Assembly (NCBI GenBank): GCA_021432635.1
Contig: MU270031.1
Coordinates: 560,118-624,117, forward strand
From: Thozetella sp. PMI_491
Taxonomy: Eukaryota; Ascomycota; Sordariomycetes; Chaetosphaeriales; Chaetosphaeriaceae
DNA: 64,000 nucleotides
Reading direction: 5' to 3'
The stretch's first letter is position 1. Each line of letters begins with the position of its first letter. Both the position numbers and the translations under genes were made by a program. Below, piece by piece: positions 11,547 through 22,914 of the stretch. Below the pieces are notes generated by a model that was given only the letters and a program-made list of their open reading frames with translations, was not told the origin of the DNA and ran no database searches.

Positions 11547-12950
11547 ATGGCCGACACGTTGCACAACGCGCCCATCGTCCTTGATAACGGATCCGGCACA
11601 ATACGGGCCGGCTTCGCAGGCGAGGACGTGCCCAAATGCCACTTCCCGTCCTTTGTCGGAAGGCCGAAGCACCTGCGCGTGCTTGCCGGTGCGCTCGAGG
11701 GTGAAGTCTTCATCGGCCAGAAGGCCGCCACCGAGCTGCGCGGCCTGCTCAAGATCCGCTATCCGCTCGAACACGGAATTGTTACGGACTGGGACGACAT
11801 GGAGAAGATATGGGCTTATGTATATGACGAAGGACTCAAGACGCTGAGTGAAGAGGTAAATCCGGTCCCCCCCTTCCCCGGGCCGCCCTGGGCAGGCTGA
11901 CTGTCGGCTTGGTTGGTCCTTGCAAAAGTAAAGGAGCTGGCATACTGATACCTCTCTTGTATCCCTGTAGCACCCCGTCCTCCTTACAGAACCGCCTCTC
12001 AACCCTCGCGCCAATCGCGACACGGCTGCACAGATTCTGTTCGAGACCTTCAACGTCCCGGCTCTCTACACGTCGATCCAGGCTGTGCTTTCACTCTATG
12101 CCTCTGGCCGCACGACAGGCGTAGTGCTTGATGCCGGCGACGGTGTCTCGCACGCTGTCCCCGTATACCAGGGCTTTACAGTCCCCAACAGCATCCGGCG
12201 CATAGACGTGGCCGGCCGCGATGTCACAGAGTACCTGCAGACCTTGCTACGCAAAAGCGGATATGTCTTCCACACCAGTGCCGAAAAAGAAGTGGTGCGC
12301 CTCATCAAGGAGTCGGTGACGTACGTCGCCCACGATCCTAGGAAGGAAGAAAAAGAATGGGCGGCGGCCAAGATGGACCAGGGAAAGATCGCCGAGTATA
12401 CTTTGCCCGACGGGAACAAGCTCAAGGTAGGTCGACAGGCTCCGCCCCTATGCACGGGGATCGGTTGGCATGTATTCGACTGGAGGCGGAGAGCTAACCG
12501 CAGCGCATACAGATCGGCGCTGAGCGCTTCCGCGCACCCGAGATCCTCTTCGACCCGGAGCTCATCGGGCTCGAGTACCCCGGCGTTCACCAGATAGTGG
12601 TTGATTCCATCAGCAGGACAGACTTGGACCTGCGAAAAGATCTATACTCAAACATTGTTCTCTCGGGCGGCAGCACGCTGACCAAGGGCTTTGGCGACCG
12701 TCTCCTGACCGAGGTGCAGCGGCTTGCTGTCAAGGACATGCGCATCAAGATCTTCGCGCCGCCTGAGCGAAAATACTCGACTTGGATTGGTGGCAGCATC
12801 CTGGCAGGCCTCAGCACGTTTAGAAAGGTGAGCAAGATCCTGGGGATGCAATTCACCCAGATTTGCAGCTAATAGAGGCAATGACAGATGTGGGTCAGCA
12901 TCGACGACTGGCACGAAAACCCAGACATCATCCATACGAAATTTACTTAA
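11547..12950 (+). CDS. arp1: Actin-related protein Arp1 (centractin), dynactin filament subunit
   Basis: Arp1 polymerises into the short filament at the core of dynactin, the activator and cargo adaptor of cytoplasmic dynein. In Neurospora the orthologue is ro-4, needed for nuclear migration. Four exons (11547-11855, 11971-12426, 12513-12827, 12888-12950) encode 380 residues, the standard length. Visible actin-fold segments include the phosphate loop [14 protein letters not shown], the second loop [17 protein letters not shown], the adenosine-site stretch [14 protein letters not shown], and [17 protein letters not shown] near the end, finishing in HTKFT. The [17 protein letters not shown] segment distinguishes Arp1 from conventional actin. 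The ATG at 11547 has an ACCACC context. The introns (115, 86 and 60 bases) have GTAAAT, GTAGGT and GTGAGC donors. The kinesin-3 elsewhere in the window is also a microtubule transport gene but is not adjacent. Confidence 0.98.
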
Positions 12951-14684
12951 GACTAGTCCCTCCCACCACACACATCTATCCCTTGGATCTTCTTGGTCCA
13001 AGGCCGGGGTCGACCTTGACCGCACCATATTCACCGTCTCTTCACGAGCACGCAGCTAGACGAGAAGCCTGGCGAGTCCTGCGATTGGCGAGGCATCTTT
13101 CTCCGAGGGTATCTTGTACGAATGTTTGAGGACTGCTCGGCTGGGGTGTTAGAGCAGAGCAAGCAATGGCGATCATGTTGCCCAGTAGACACAGCAAGTG
13201 AAATGATACCCAAATTGTTTGATGGCGTCTCTTCCTCGAGGATTAAGGTGGCTGGACTGCAGGGTCGCCTAGCAGAAAGGTCATGGCACCAGATTCGAAC
13301 ATGCTACTTGGTCCTGTCTGAACCATCGTGGATGCGACGGCGTGATGTCTGTGACGCCTCCTTTTCAGGGACTGCGATGTAGTCTACCCTTGGGAACATG
13401 TTTACACCTGACCGTCCACGTTCGGCCATCGCCCCATAGCAACCCTTCGTAGTTGCTGCCGACTGGTGCCTTTCTATCCGGGAGCGTGGCTGTTCAATCT
13501 CTCTAGTGGTTTTCTTCCTTTTCTCCATGGCCCTCCTTGCTGGGCTGGTGGATCACTAAGGTCCCCGATCCTAACGTAGTGATTAGGTAGGTAGGTAATG
13601 GACTTTGGCGAAAGGTGAGTTAGATCTGGCCAACCAGGTATTACCTATGACGGAGTTTCAGGGTTCCATACTTGGTGGGCCTGCGCTGCCATTCTTAGAA
13701 GGCTTAGCGTTGACAAAGCACCTGTTGTAACGTCTAGGTTCAGTGCCTGCTTTTTTACAATCGAATTTGTTGTTGAGTGGGTCAATTGTCGATCTAAGAC
13801 AGCGTGTTGAGGTAGTTTTCAAGGGTAGTGACGGATGCCCTCACCCTGTTTACTTTTGCGAAGAAGAAAAAACATCGATCAATGAGCAGAGGGTGAACCT
13901 GTGTGTTTCAGTAAACTCGCTGCGCTTCATAAACAGTAGCTAGCCAATGCCGGCCTACCAACTCCCTCTACCTGGAATATGGACTTGTGATTGCTCGAAT
14001 TCACTTGAAACTCTTTATACGCTTTAGGCTCTAATTGCATCTATTACCTGTATCACAGTGTCTCTAACTAAAATGTCGATCGATGCGGTGCTTGGTTGTT
14101 CCGCATTCGTGTCGGAGGCTTGTATCTCTAGCAACTTCAATGGACCTTAGACGCCCCCTAAAAGATACTTCTCTTGATTCTTATCATTAACGTCCTGTTT
14201 GCCGGAGCCCTCGAATGCCCGTTTGGTTTCACAAGAGAGCATTATGGTGCTGCTGTTGTTTTCTCTCTTTCCAGCAAGGCCCGACCCAAGTGTACCTGAA
14301 CTGTCAAGTCCTCCTCCCAGGAGGGTTCTACTTTTCCCGAGTACCATAGTACAGTGTCTTCAATAGCTCTATGTCGTCAAATACCCTACAGGCATCGCAC
14401 TGTATCGTATGTTCCACAGGTTATAGCTGGACCAACCCTTTCCAGGATTGTCCGCCGATCTTCGGAACTTCCAGTACAGTCCAGAAACTTGCGCTTAAGC
14501 TTCTGCAACACCCGGAACAGTCTAGCGACAGTATCGGCAAAGTTCTAGCACAAGAGGGTGTGACTACCCATGCATCGTCTGAGAGGCAGTCCCACTTTCT
14601 TGTTTACTGTAAAGTCAAACCGGTCACGGTATTTCTGGTTTACTGCAGAGCAGGACCTAATAAATATATAAGCTCCTACAACAG
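12951..14684. other. Gene-free interval
   Basis: This is downstream of Arp1 and before the ankyrin relic. Local base composition becomes more A/T-rich after about 13.5 kb. Short ORFs are present (for example around 14371-14703) but have no recognisable domain. I see no repeat unit or RNA gene. Confidence 0.5.
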
Positions 14685-15518
14685 CTCCTACAGAAAAATA
14701 TAGTCGATTTATATATAAGAGACAAGGATGGTCAAACAACGCTATCTTTAGCCGCCCAGAATGGACACAAAGCTGTTGTGCTGCTGCTGCTCGGCCGTAG
14801 CGCTGCATTTGACCTTAAGAAACAGGTCGGACACCGCTTTCCTTAGCCATCGAGAATGGACACGAGGCTGTTGTACAATTGCTGCTCGATCATGGTGCTG
14901 CTGTCAATCTTGGAGATATCGATGGTCGGAGGCTACTATCCGAGGCCTCCCGTAATAGGCACAAAGCTGTTGTGCGGCTCTTGCTCGATCATGGTCCTGC
15001 TGTTGATCTTACAGGTCTAGAGAGTAGTAGCCAGCGTGGAACAGCGCTATCCATAGCCGTAGAGCATGGGCATAAGGCTATTGTGCGGCTGCTGCTCGAT
15101 CGTGGTGCTGGTGTCGATCTTGCGGAGTATACTAACTGGGGTCAGACGCCGCTATCCACGGCCGCAGAGAGTGGGAACGAGGCTATCGTGCGGCTGCTAT
15201 TCGATCGCGGTGCTAATATTGACCATGTGTCCAGAATAGGAGGCCAGACACCACTCTCCTTTGCCGCCGAAAAGGGCCACGACGTGCGGTTGCTGGTCGA
15301 TCGTGGTGCTGGTGTCAACCTTAAAGATACTACGAGAGGCCAGACAGCACTAGCCTGAGCCACGGAGAAAGGACACGAAGCTATTGTCCAGCTTCTGCTT
15401 GATTATGGTGCTGCCGTCGACCTTAAAGATGACAGAAGAGGCCTGACGCCACTAGGGTGGGCCGCTGAGAGAGAGTGTGCATGAGGCTGTTGTCCGGCTG
15501 CTTCGACCCCATCAGTAA
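14685..15518 (+). pseudogene. Broken ankyrin-repeat gene fragment
   Basis: About seven successive 33-residue ankyrin units can be read, with hallmarks such as TPLSLA, GHEAVV and LLLDHGAAV. The reading frame is interrupted three times. The first unit reads in one frame and runs into a stop at 14844-14846. The next units continue in another frame from about 14831. A TGA interrupts that frame at 15356-15358, after which a further repeat continues in frame. A second frame change occurs near 15470-15480, and the last repeat ends at a TAA near 15517. No start codon, upstream effector domain (for example NACHT or HET) or splice sites were found. This is known behaviour for the large, fast-turnover ankyrin families of filamentous fungi. 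An intact gene with unusual introns is unlikely, because the breaks fall inside repeat units. Confidence 0.75.
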
Positions 15519-17739
15519 CTGATGGTTTTGTCTTTCACCCTTCCCGCCACCTGTTCAAACCTCTCTTTGTATTTACTCTCGGTGAAGAATCTATTTTACT
15601 GGAAATAGAGGAAATTGTCAAGCTAAATGCAAAAGGGTAGATGAATAGAAATATGAGGTGATTTATAGTGATATTATAATTGCAGTATACCAATGTGGAT
15701 CTCAACGCCGACGACGTGCTATAGCTTGCACGATGCAAGAAAGCAGTGGCATCAAGCCATTTGCTGCCGTGCGACTATATTCCTAATAGAATTGGCCAAG
15801 TACTGTACCAGACACCCACCGACCATGCATGCAGCCTTTAGCGAGTTGCTGAAAAAAATGCCAGCGTGGGAAATGTTTGCTGCCAGAAACACCGACAAAG
15901 TTCAAAGGTGACCTCAGTAGGCCTCGGCCTTGGAGGCTTTGCTTGAGTCATCGATTTGGAATGAACTCGGTTTGCGTAGGCCCTCAGCGACCTCGGTCTC
16001 GCCTCGCCTCGTTCAGGGCCAAGAACGCATTTGATCAGCAGGGGCGAAGGCGAGGCCGAAGGGCGATGTCGGCGGCTGGCGCCAGGCGCCGAGGCTGGCA
16101 TAGGCGGTCTCCTCAGCCGCCTCCAGCCGCCGAAGCCCTGGGGTAGAGTGACCAGCAAATTTTGCGTCTCAGCTCCTGAAGACCCATCGCATCAACGGAA
16201 TCGCCATTTTGGGCAATCCTGGCCACCGCCGAGTTCCTTGGTTATTTTTCCTTTCTTCAAGCGAGGGCATGGTCGTAGCCGCCGCGCTACTGACAAGGAG
16301 CATATTACAAACACAACTCAGCGGAGCGATGTTGACCTCCTGACCTCAGCGCGTGATGTGCCGGGCACAGGAGAACGACTAGGCACCCCCTCGGGTCGTG
16401 ACTACCTAGTCCTGGAGTCCGTAACCTGCGCCAGGGTGCGAGCTCCTAACGCATTGGCAGGTTACAAGGGAAACGAATGTGATTCGCTCAAGCCTTTACT
16501 GTCTCGGCAATGAAGGCGTCGCTTGCGTCGAGGACTGGACTTAGCAGTCTTTTTTGGGCTGGCGAAGAATCTGTCGGTAGGCCAAACGAGCTGCGGACCG
16601 CAGGGCTAGCCATGCCGAATGCTTGCTGGTTGCGACGGCACATCGGCGCCATTGGTGCTAGCGCGTAGCCTTAGGGCTCCCAGAATCCGGGGGAAGAGGG
16701 GCTCGTCAAAAGGGGGGGAGGGAGGGGAAAGGCTGGAAGCAGGCATTTTTGGCACAAAGGAGGAAGGAAGACTCGATCTATGAACAAGGATGGACATCTC
16801 CGGTGCGTGTTAGAGGGGCAACAGTCCTACTAAGGAATGGCACAGCCGGGGCGATAGTCCCTGAACAGCTCAGTCCGTAGGCTAGTCTGTGGCTTCTAGG
16901 CTGTGAAACTGTCTTGTGTGCAGGAGGGATGAGCTCATGTTGTGGTCGATGAGCGAAGACATTGGTGTGGCCCCAACCCCTACGGTTCGAGTTGAACAAA
17001 GGCTTTCAAGGCAGGCGATGGCCCTTGTCCCTTCCCCCCCTGAGGCGAATCGGAAGGTTCAGACCCAGTGCGTGTGAGAGCTGACGCGAGATGGTTGGAT
17101 TGTGGTGCAAAGACGAGGCAGGCGGAGCGCCGGGCGCTTTCGTTAGCTCTTGCGGCCCCAGACTTGAAGTTGCACAAGACACTGCGACCGGGGACTGGAA
17201 GACATGGGTGGCTGCCCCGGGCGCGGATGGCGGCGGCTTGGTTGCACGCTGGGGGAGGAATCGTCAGCGTGCCTTGCATAATGGCGAGCTCCTCCCCTGG
17301 AAGTAGCTTTGGGGTGTGGTGGCTGCCAAAAGCTACTTCTGGGCCGAGGATTCTATGGGGTAACGATTTCGTAACAGTTAGGCCAACACAGTGCCTCGTG
17401 ACTGCCTTTTACGTTTCCATATGCTAATATCGTGCTAGGGAGGCTCGGCACGCTCAATTTTTCAGGCTCGCCTCATCGCCGTCCGTGGCCCCAACGGACT
17501 GACGCCATTTGCTGCCGCCTCCAGTTTCTCGTTTCTTCTCCATTTCCGTCGTCACAGAAAGAAATGCACCGAGGTACCTTGTACCTCCGGACGAGGTCAT
17601 GAGGCTTCCCTGGCGCCCATGCCCGGCCCTGTGATTTGGTGGCTGTTGTTTCGTCGCCCGGCTCCGCCGTTTAGTTCCTCTCAGTTTTTTTTTTTTTTTA
17701 CTGGGGCTTTCTGTTACTCACCACCTAAGCACCCACTGG

Positions 17740-17773
17740 AGGGGCAACTGAGTAACGTCTCCGCCTAGAGGGG
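17740..17773 (+). promoter_or_regulatory. Two AGGGG stress-response-type elements
   Basis: AGGGG occurs at 17740-17744 and 17769-17773, about 250-280 bases upstream of the DUF3602 start. AGGGG is the reverse complement of CCCCT, the core bound by Msn2/4-type (Seb1/MsnA) zinc-finger activators. Such short words occur by chance often, so this rests on clustering and position. Confidence 0.35.
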
Positions 17774-17804
17774 CCACACCACACCACACATCTTGAGAAG
17801 GAGG

Positions 17805-17812
17805 TATAATAA
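17805..17812 (+). promoter_or_regulatory. TATA-like box of the DUF3602 gene
   Basis: The sequence TATAATAA lies about 215 bases before the ATG at 18020 and just downstream of the two AGGGG elements. It is followed by a C/A-rich leader with a short CA repeat near 17970-17990. A strong inducible promoter would fit, but this is inferred from position only. Confidence 0.4.
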
Positions 17813-18019
17813 CCCACCCTCCCATCCTCTCCTGTCTGGGAGTTTCCATCTTGTACCACCAAGCAAGCAACTTGAAAGAGGCCGAAGACCATCATAATCA
17901 TCACACGAAAGCAGCCGATTCTTGACTTATACCAGAGAGTCGCGACTGAGCCCCGTCTCTACTTATACCACCACACACACACACACCAGTTACACTTGCC
18001 AGACACACAATCCGCCACC

Positions 18020-18475
18020 ATGCCCAACTACACCATCACCGAGCCGCACCCCACCGTGGCTGCTAACAGCTACACTCACGCGGGTCGTGGAGGAGTTGGA
18101 AACATGTTCCGGGCTCCTACCACCACTCCTGCCGCCGGCGTTCCCACCAAGGCCAAGGCTTCTTCCAGCAGCACGGGCCGTTTCTACTCGGGACGCGGTG
18201 GGGCAGGAAATGCCCATACTGCCTCCGAGCGCACTGCTATCTCGTTCGACGAGGAGTTCTCCCGTGCCGAGGTGCGCGAGAAGCAGGCTACTATCAGCTA
18301 CGTCGGCCGGGGCGGTGCCGGTAACATCTTCAGCACCAGCGAGCCCCGCAAGGAGCGCAAGCACAGCTCTAGCTCGGCGCACAGCTTCTCCAGCCGCCGG
18401 GACTCAGCCAGCACCGACGCCAGCACGCGCTCCGGCTTCCTCGGCCGTCTAAGCAACACCTTCAGCCGGTCCTAG
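18020..18475 (+). CDS. DUF3602 (Par32-like) protein with three GRGGxGN motifs
   Basis: A single exon encodes 151 residues. The start ATG has a good context (GCCACCATGCCC). Three copies of the DUF3602 signature GRGGxGN are present: GRGGVGN at residues 22-28 and GRGGAGN at 58-64 and 96-102. The C-terminal third is Ser-rich and basic and ends in SNTFSRS. DUF3602 includes yeast Par32/Amu1, a disordered phosphoprotein that responds to TOR inhibition and nitrogen supply and acts on ammonium permeases. Whether that role holds here is inference. The many Ser residues next to Arg/Lys suggest phosphorylation. The promoter carries AGGGG elements and a TATA-like box, which fits stress- or nutrient-responsive expression. 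No transmembrane segment or signal peptide is visible. Confidence 0.93.
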   Translation: MPNYTITEPHPTVAANSYTHAGRGGVGNMFRAPTTTPAAGVPTKAKASSSSTGRFYSGRGGAGNAHTASERTAISFDEEFSRAEVREKQATISYVGRGGAGNIFSTSEPRKERKHSSSSAHSFSSRRDSASTDASTRSGFLGRLSNTFSRS

Positions 18476-19993
18476 ACGGACCCTAGCAGCCTACGCGGAG
18501 GACCTAATGGTAGCGACACACACAAACGGAAGCGGCATTGTTATTTCTTGTCTGTGACCTCAAGCGGCCTTTGCATCAGCTCTCTATTCTCTTCAACACA
18601 TGTCATTTGAAGCACCAAGCTGGCCGACGGTCAACATCTCTGCACATTCTACTTTTTACTCATTTACATGGCGTTCTTGGGAGTCAACAGCGGCTCTCCC
18701 GGCTAGGGAGAGGGAAACCAAAAAAACAAGCACTGAAATATTCTACAAGCGAGGTTGGGGCCTCAGAGCAAACAGGACGGCTCAATGAATCATGGATGGG
18801 AGAAGCGGAAAGGGAAACGCTACAGCATTGATACCCCCTTTCCCCCCTGGCTGGCAGACTCCAGGGGCTCTTTTCTTCCCAAGGCATTGCGAGCGGACGG
18901 CGTTTGTTTCTGGTGAACTGTGGAATTTGGATGAAGAAGCATCGTTGGCTTCTTCCAATATACCCCCCAAAGCGATTGAGCGGATTGAGGAACAATCTTG
19001 GTCGTTTTGATGATGTGACGGAATAGGTTCGAAGGAAAAGTTATGGCGATGGATTTAATGGCATTGGCTCCGCTTTGGAGAAGGGTTAGCTAGCAATTGA
19101 GAACCGATCAGTTGACTCGATCTGCGTCTGTTCTGCTGTCACGTCTACTAGTGAACTATTGACGTATTGCCACTTCCCTTTAAGGGGGCAGTTACAACGG
19201 GGCCACGAAATCGAGGCTCGTCGTTGGCTCGTTGCCTTTCCTGCTTACCTTAGGTGGGCAACTAAGTAACCAGAGCAGCCTTCATCTTTAACAACCTTAG
19301 TCTAAATTTTTGGTCTAATCTGTTCTGCAGCACCTGGCACCTCAGACACCTAGCTAATTTAATCTCGGCATTCTGTTTAGCACCTACCACCATTCTCTGT
19401 ACTGACCTTTTGCGGCAAGCGAGATAATGCTCAGGAACCGAGTCTTTTGTTTGCAAAGGGAATAAGCTTTTGGTAAATACGCATTTCAGTTTTCCTTCTC
19501 TCAACGATTGAAGACAAATAGAAATCACGATGGGTTGCCGACCTAGGGGATATCGGAAAGAACCAAGGATCTGCCCGGAGTCCGAAGATGCAACCTTGGA
19601 CAAAGGCAGCAGATACAGTTGTATATGCTCTCCAATAGCGTCTTAGACAACCCTGCCAGTGGCGGCCCACCGACACGGTACCTTATTGAGACTCTAGTCG
19701 TGGGAACGAACCGTGTAGATCGGCGTCCTAGTATAGTGATCAGCAGTTGACAGACTCGCCGGTCGGGAATAGCTTGAACATGACCAAGATGCTTGGCTGC
19801 AGCTGGTGACTCTTCGACTATCTCGAAATTAGTCGATGGCGCAACGGGTTTCAGAAGAGGCATTGCACCTAACTGTACCATGAACCACCGGCCTTCAGGC
19901 GAGCAGGTGGTTTTAAAGCTTCTCCCATTCTCTCATGAATTACGAGCCGGCTATGGCCGAAGCAGCACCATGCGAGGCAAGTGGGGGAAAGGA

Positions 19994-20036
<43 letters not shown>

Positions 20037-20549
20037 ATAGGTCTGCCTAAGGAGAGACATTCGGTAGTTGGACCACAGTATGCCTGCCTAAATCCAGTTG
20101 AATTCATGGTATGTGCTAGCTAGCATCGGGAGGCTTTGACTTTAACTTTCTCCCGAATGGAACAAGAGAGGGGGGAATCGGGGAGAGACACCGCATTGAA
20201 ACCTGATATATCCTACTTATTTTTCGTGTCGCCTCCGTCGACCGCATAAACTCCATCATCCGTCAAAATCGTCTCTCCTTCCGTAAACGCCATGCCGATA
20301 CTTAAGACACGTGAGCTGTTGTACAACAAGATATCGCGACGGATGTCTTTGGCCTCAATCCGTTCAAATCAGGGAGACGGGTCTCCATGGGACCATGTCG
20401 TCGAGGTGCCAGGAGTGAGGGCCGTGCGGGTAAAACAACATAGTCCAGGTAGCTGCCTAGACCAATGGGTCGACGAGCCCGTGGAGTAGCTGATGGCTTG
20501 TACCGCCATATGCATTCGTAGTAGGTTCGTATACTTCATGGAGGGGTCT
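18476..20549. other. Gene-free interval with a 36-base G run
   Basis: A 2.1 kb gap separates convergent genes (DUF3602 and the PRELI-domain gene). Short ORFs show no protein-like pattern. It contains an exceptional poly-G tract at 19997-20032, annotated separately. Confidence 0.5.
19997..20032 (+). repeat. Poly-G tract of 36
   Basis: Thirty-six consecutive guanines follow a purine-rich lead-in (GGGGAAAGGAGGA). Runs of this length can form quadruplex structures and are hard to sequence, so the exact length should not be trusted. No gene covers it. Confidence 0.85.
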
Positions 20550-21248
20550 TCATTTCGTGGTGGGCGCACTGGCTGCCCGTCGATGTTCGAGCACACCGAT
20601 GATGCCAGTGTGTCGAAGCCGCTCGAGAATCATGGACATACCCTCTCGGCTCTTTCCAAGCTGATCCTGCGTCTTCGTCGAGGCTAGCGACTCAATGGTC
20701 CGCTGGATTCCTCGGGACCCAAACCGCGCGAGCCAGCCATCCTCCTGAACATGCTGCTGCGCCTTCTCTCCGAGTTTATCACGAATGCGCTCCCCCAGGC
20801 GGGATTTGAATACGACGGATGTCTCGACGTCCGTCGTCCCCCCGGTTTTAGGACTAGATGCCTCAGGGAGGGTATAGGTTTGCTTCTCGACGACCGACAG
20901 CACACCGACAAAATTGAGATTCCGACTCTCCGTCGTCATCCACCCCTCCCGCATGTCCACCACCGACGTCTCGAGGACGTATGATGCTTTGTCCGGGGCG
21001 CCACCGCCGGTGATGCTCACGGGGAGGAGCTTGAACACTGCGGGCGGTAAACGGGATTTCTTGAGGTGTAGGCGGGTGGTGTGCAAGCGCCCGGTGGCCG
21101 GGTCCACTCGCTGCTCAATTGTATCGGTACTCAGTACATGAGCGGCGAATGGGTTGAGCTTGGGGGAGCAGTAGCGGAGGAAGTAGGCGAGCGTGACGGT
21201 CGGGAAAGGGTGGGAATAGGTGTGGTTGGTGGTGTGCGTGAGGACCAT
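20550..21248 (-). CDS. PRELI/MSF1-domain protein (Ups1-like mitochondrial lipid transfer)
   Basis: A single exon encodes 232 residues, starting with MVLTHTTNHTYSHPFPTVTL. The PRELI/MSF1 domain occupies roughly residues 1-175. It starts with the family's HPF/W-x-x-VT motif followed by FLRYCSPKLNPFAAHVLSTD, then RLHTTRLHLKKSRLPP and the SVVD and SRNLNFV segments. These resemble the Ups1/PRELI branch more than Ups2/SLMO. Known Ups1 proteins work with Mdm35 in the mitochondrial intermembrane space to carry phosphatidic acid for cardiolipin synthesis. PRELI proteins have no cleavable presequence, which agrees with the start used here. A Gly/Ala loop (SITGGGAPDKA) replaces a shorter turn. The C-terminal tail contains SREGMSMILERLRHTG, the family's final helix, then about 17 extra polar residues. 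The gene is convergent with the DUF3602 gene. Confidence 0.92.
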   Translation of the reverse strand: MVLTHTTNHTYSHPFPTVTLAYFLRYCSPKLNPFAAHVLSTDTIEQRVDPATGRLHTTRLHLKKSRLPPAVFKLLPVSITGGGAPDKASYVLETSVVDMREGWMTTESRNLNFVGVLSVVEKQTYTLPEASSPKTGGTTDVETSVVFKSRLGERIRDKLGEKAQQHVQEDGWLARFGSRGIQRTIESLASTKTQDQLGKSREGMSMILERLRHTGIIGVLEHRRAASAPTTK

Positions 21249-22914
21249 CTTGGCGACCTAAGTAGCGAGCTAGATCCAGGGAACAGGATCCGGACTGCGC
21301 TGTATCGAGGTCGAAGGGCGGTTGCCGGGCGATTGATGGAAGGAAAGGGCGCGGCTGCGCAGGGTGTGTATTGGATGGATGGATCGATCGATCGATAGAT
21401 CGTAGTGGCAAGTGCAGAGCGCTCACGATCGCAAGGCGCGAGCGCTGGACATGGAGGTAGGAAGCTCCAGCCTTGGGCCGAGGTTTCCGGTGGCAAAAGT
21501 TTTCGTTCGCACGCCGCTCGCCCTCGACGGGAAATTGAGGATTTATGAAGCCAAGGGCAAGACAAATCTGAAGGAACGGTGGATGCAATTGACCTCGTCA
21601 GGGCGAAAGGCGACGGGAGGCAAGGAGGGGGAGCATCTGCCCATTACCTTCTCGAGCAACACGCGAAAAAGGGAGAATGTGATTGTAACCGCATATTTCC
21701 CCGGCCTCTGAGTGGTCTGGGGGTTTCGGGTCCGTCTAACGCCGCAGATGGATGCGCCATTCATCATCCGACATCCGCGCTACATGACTCCAAAACAGAA
21801 GGGAATGGAAATTACGAGACAAATTGCCGCAGAATATCGTTCAAATGCCTCCAAAAAGTAGTCTGATGTTCTGTAAAGTTACAGACTATCCATATATACT
21901 TTGTTTCGTTTCTTGCATACTGCAAAAACCGCTGTGCACGAGGCATCGCTGGCCGGCCGAGATAGTGCAGAAAGTGCCCATTGACGTATTGCTCACGTGT
22001 CCATATATGGTAGCCTCAGGCAGAAAACCAGAGAAGTGTGGGGAATGGGTCTCCCTGATTAGTCACCGCGGTGGCAGGCAAAAGTCTGACTTATCTCCAC
22101 CCCCCCTCGAACCTTCTTGGCTTCATCCCCTTTTCTCCTCGTCAACCCACCTCGCCCTGGTTCTTGCCATCACCGCGCCAGCAACATCCGGGTCCTGAAG
22201 AATCGACTACAGGCGCGCGACCTTCTTTTTTCTTTGATCCCACGCTCTTTCACCCTCTCCGGGGTCCCTCGACGACGGCGCAAACCCAGGTTCTTTGCTG
22301 AACCGGATCTGCATACGTGACACGTCAGGCAGTGCGATAGCGGCCAGCCATCTCGGACCGGGTAATCCATCGCTTGGGGTGACTTCCCGTGCTCGCGTGG
22401 CCACCGAATCTTGATACCCTTGACTTCTTCTATCGGAGCCAAGCCTCAGCGATTCTTAGCTAACTGAAGGTTCTTTCACGTCGCTGGTCTTTGGAGACTT
22501 GGTGTAGTTGGGAAGGAAGTTGCTTTGGCCGTTCGATTGAACTGGCAGCCCTGCTCGTCGCTGGGTCTTTGTACTTTTCCTTCCTATTCATCCCACGCCT
22601 GCACTGTTCTTTCAGTACAATCAGAATTATATCCCGTGCAACCCGCGCAACTTTGAGAGATCAGAAGAGGATCAGTTGATTTGCGAAAGAGAAAAAAAAA
22701 GCAGAGAAGAAGCGAGAGACTTGCAGTCACCGCTTCATTTCCCAAGTCTTGGTGCGATTCTGTCGTGAAGACCACGTCACATCTCCCAATAGACTACATC
22801 TGATAATACAGCATCCTCGCTGGGCCCCGTTGATTCCTCTGGAACCATCTCTGTGCCCCCAGCCGTTTGTCCAAGCCCGTAAGACAATCGCCGCCAACAG
22901 GAACGACATCCACC
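21249..22914. other. Divergent promoter region of the PRELI-domain and Mpe1-type genes
   Basis: This 1.67 kb interval separates two divergent starts. It includes a short GGAT/GATC tandem stretch around 21373-21402. The 3' half is C/T-rich, consistent with a promoter and leader of the Mpe1-type gene. No coding sequence is supported. Confidence 0.5.

Larger units (their letters stand above)
15519..18019. other. Gene-free interval and upstream region of the DUF3602 gene
   Basis: There is 2.5 kb without a supported gene. From about 15900 to 16150 the sequence is strongly G/C-rich with repeated CCTCG/GAGGC-like words. A run of 15 T lies at 17685-17699. The last 280 bases hold two AGGGG elements, a TATA-like box and a CA-rich leader belonging to the next gene. 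Confidence 0.5.

Noticed and set aside
14371-14703. 110-codon frame just before the ankyrin relic
   Set aside because: It shows no ankyrin or other domain and ends just where the ankyrin units begin in another frame; it could be a decayed 5' part but nothing supports it.
21373-21402. GGAT/GATC tandem words upstream of the PRELI-domain gene
   Set aside because: Only a few units long; an ordinary microsatellite with no sign of function.
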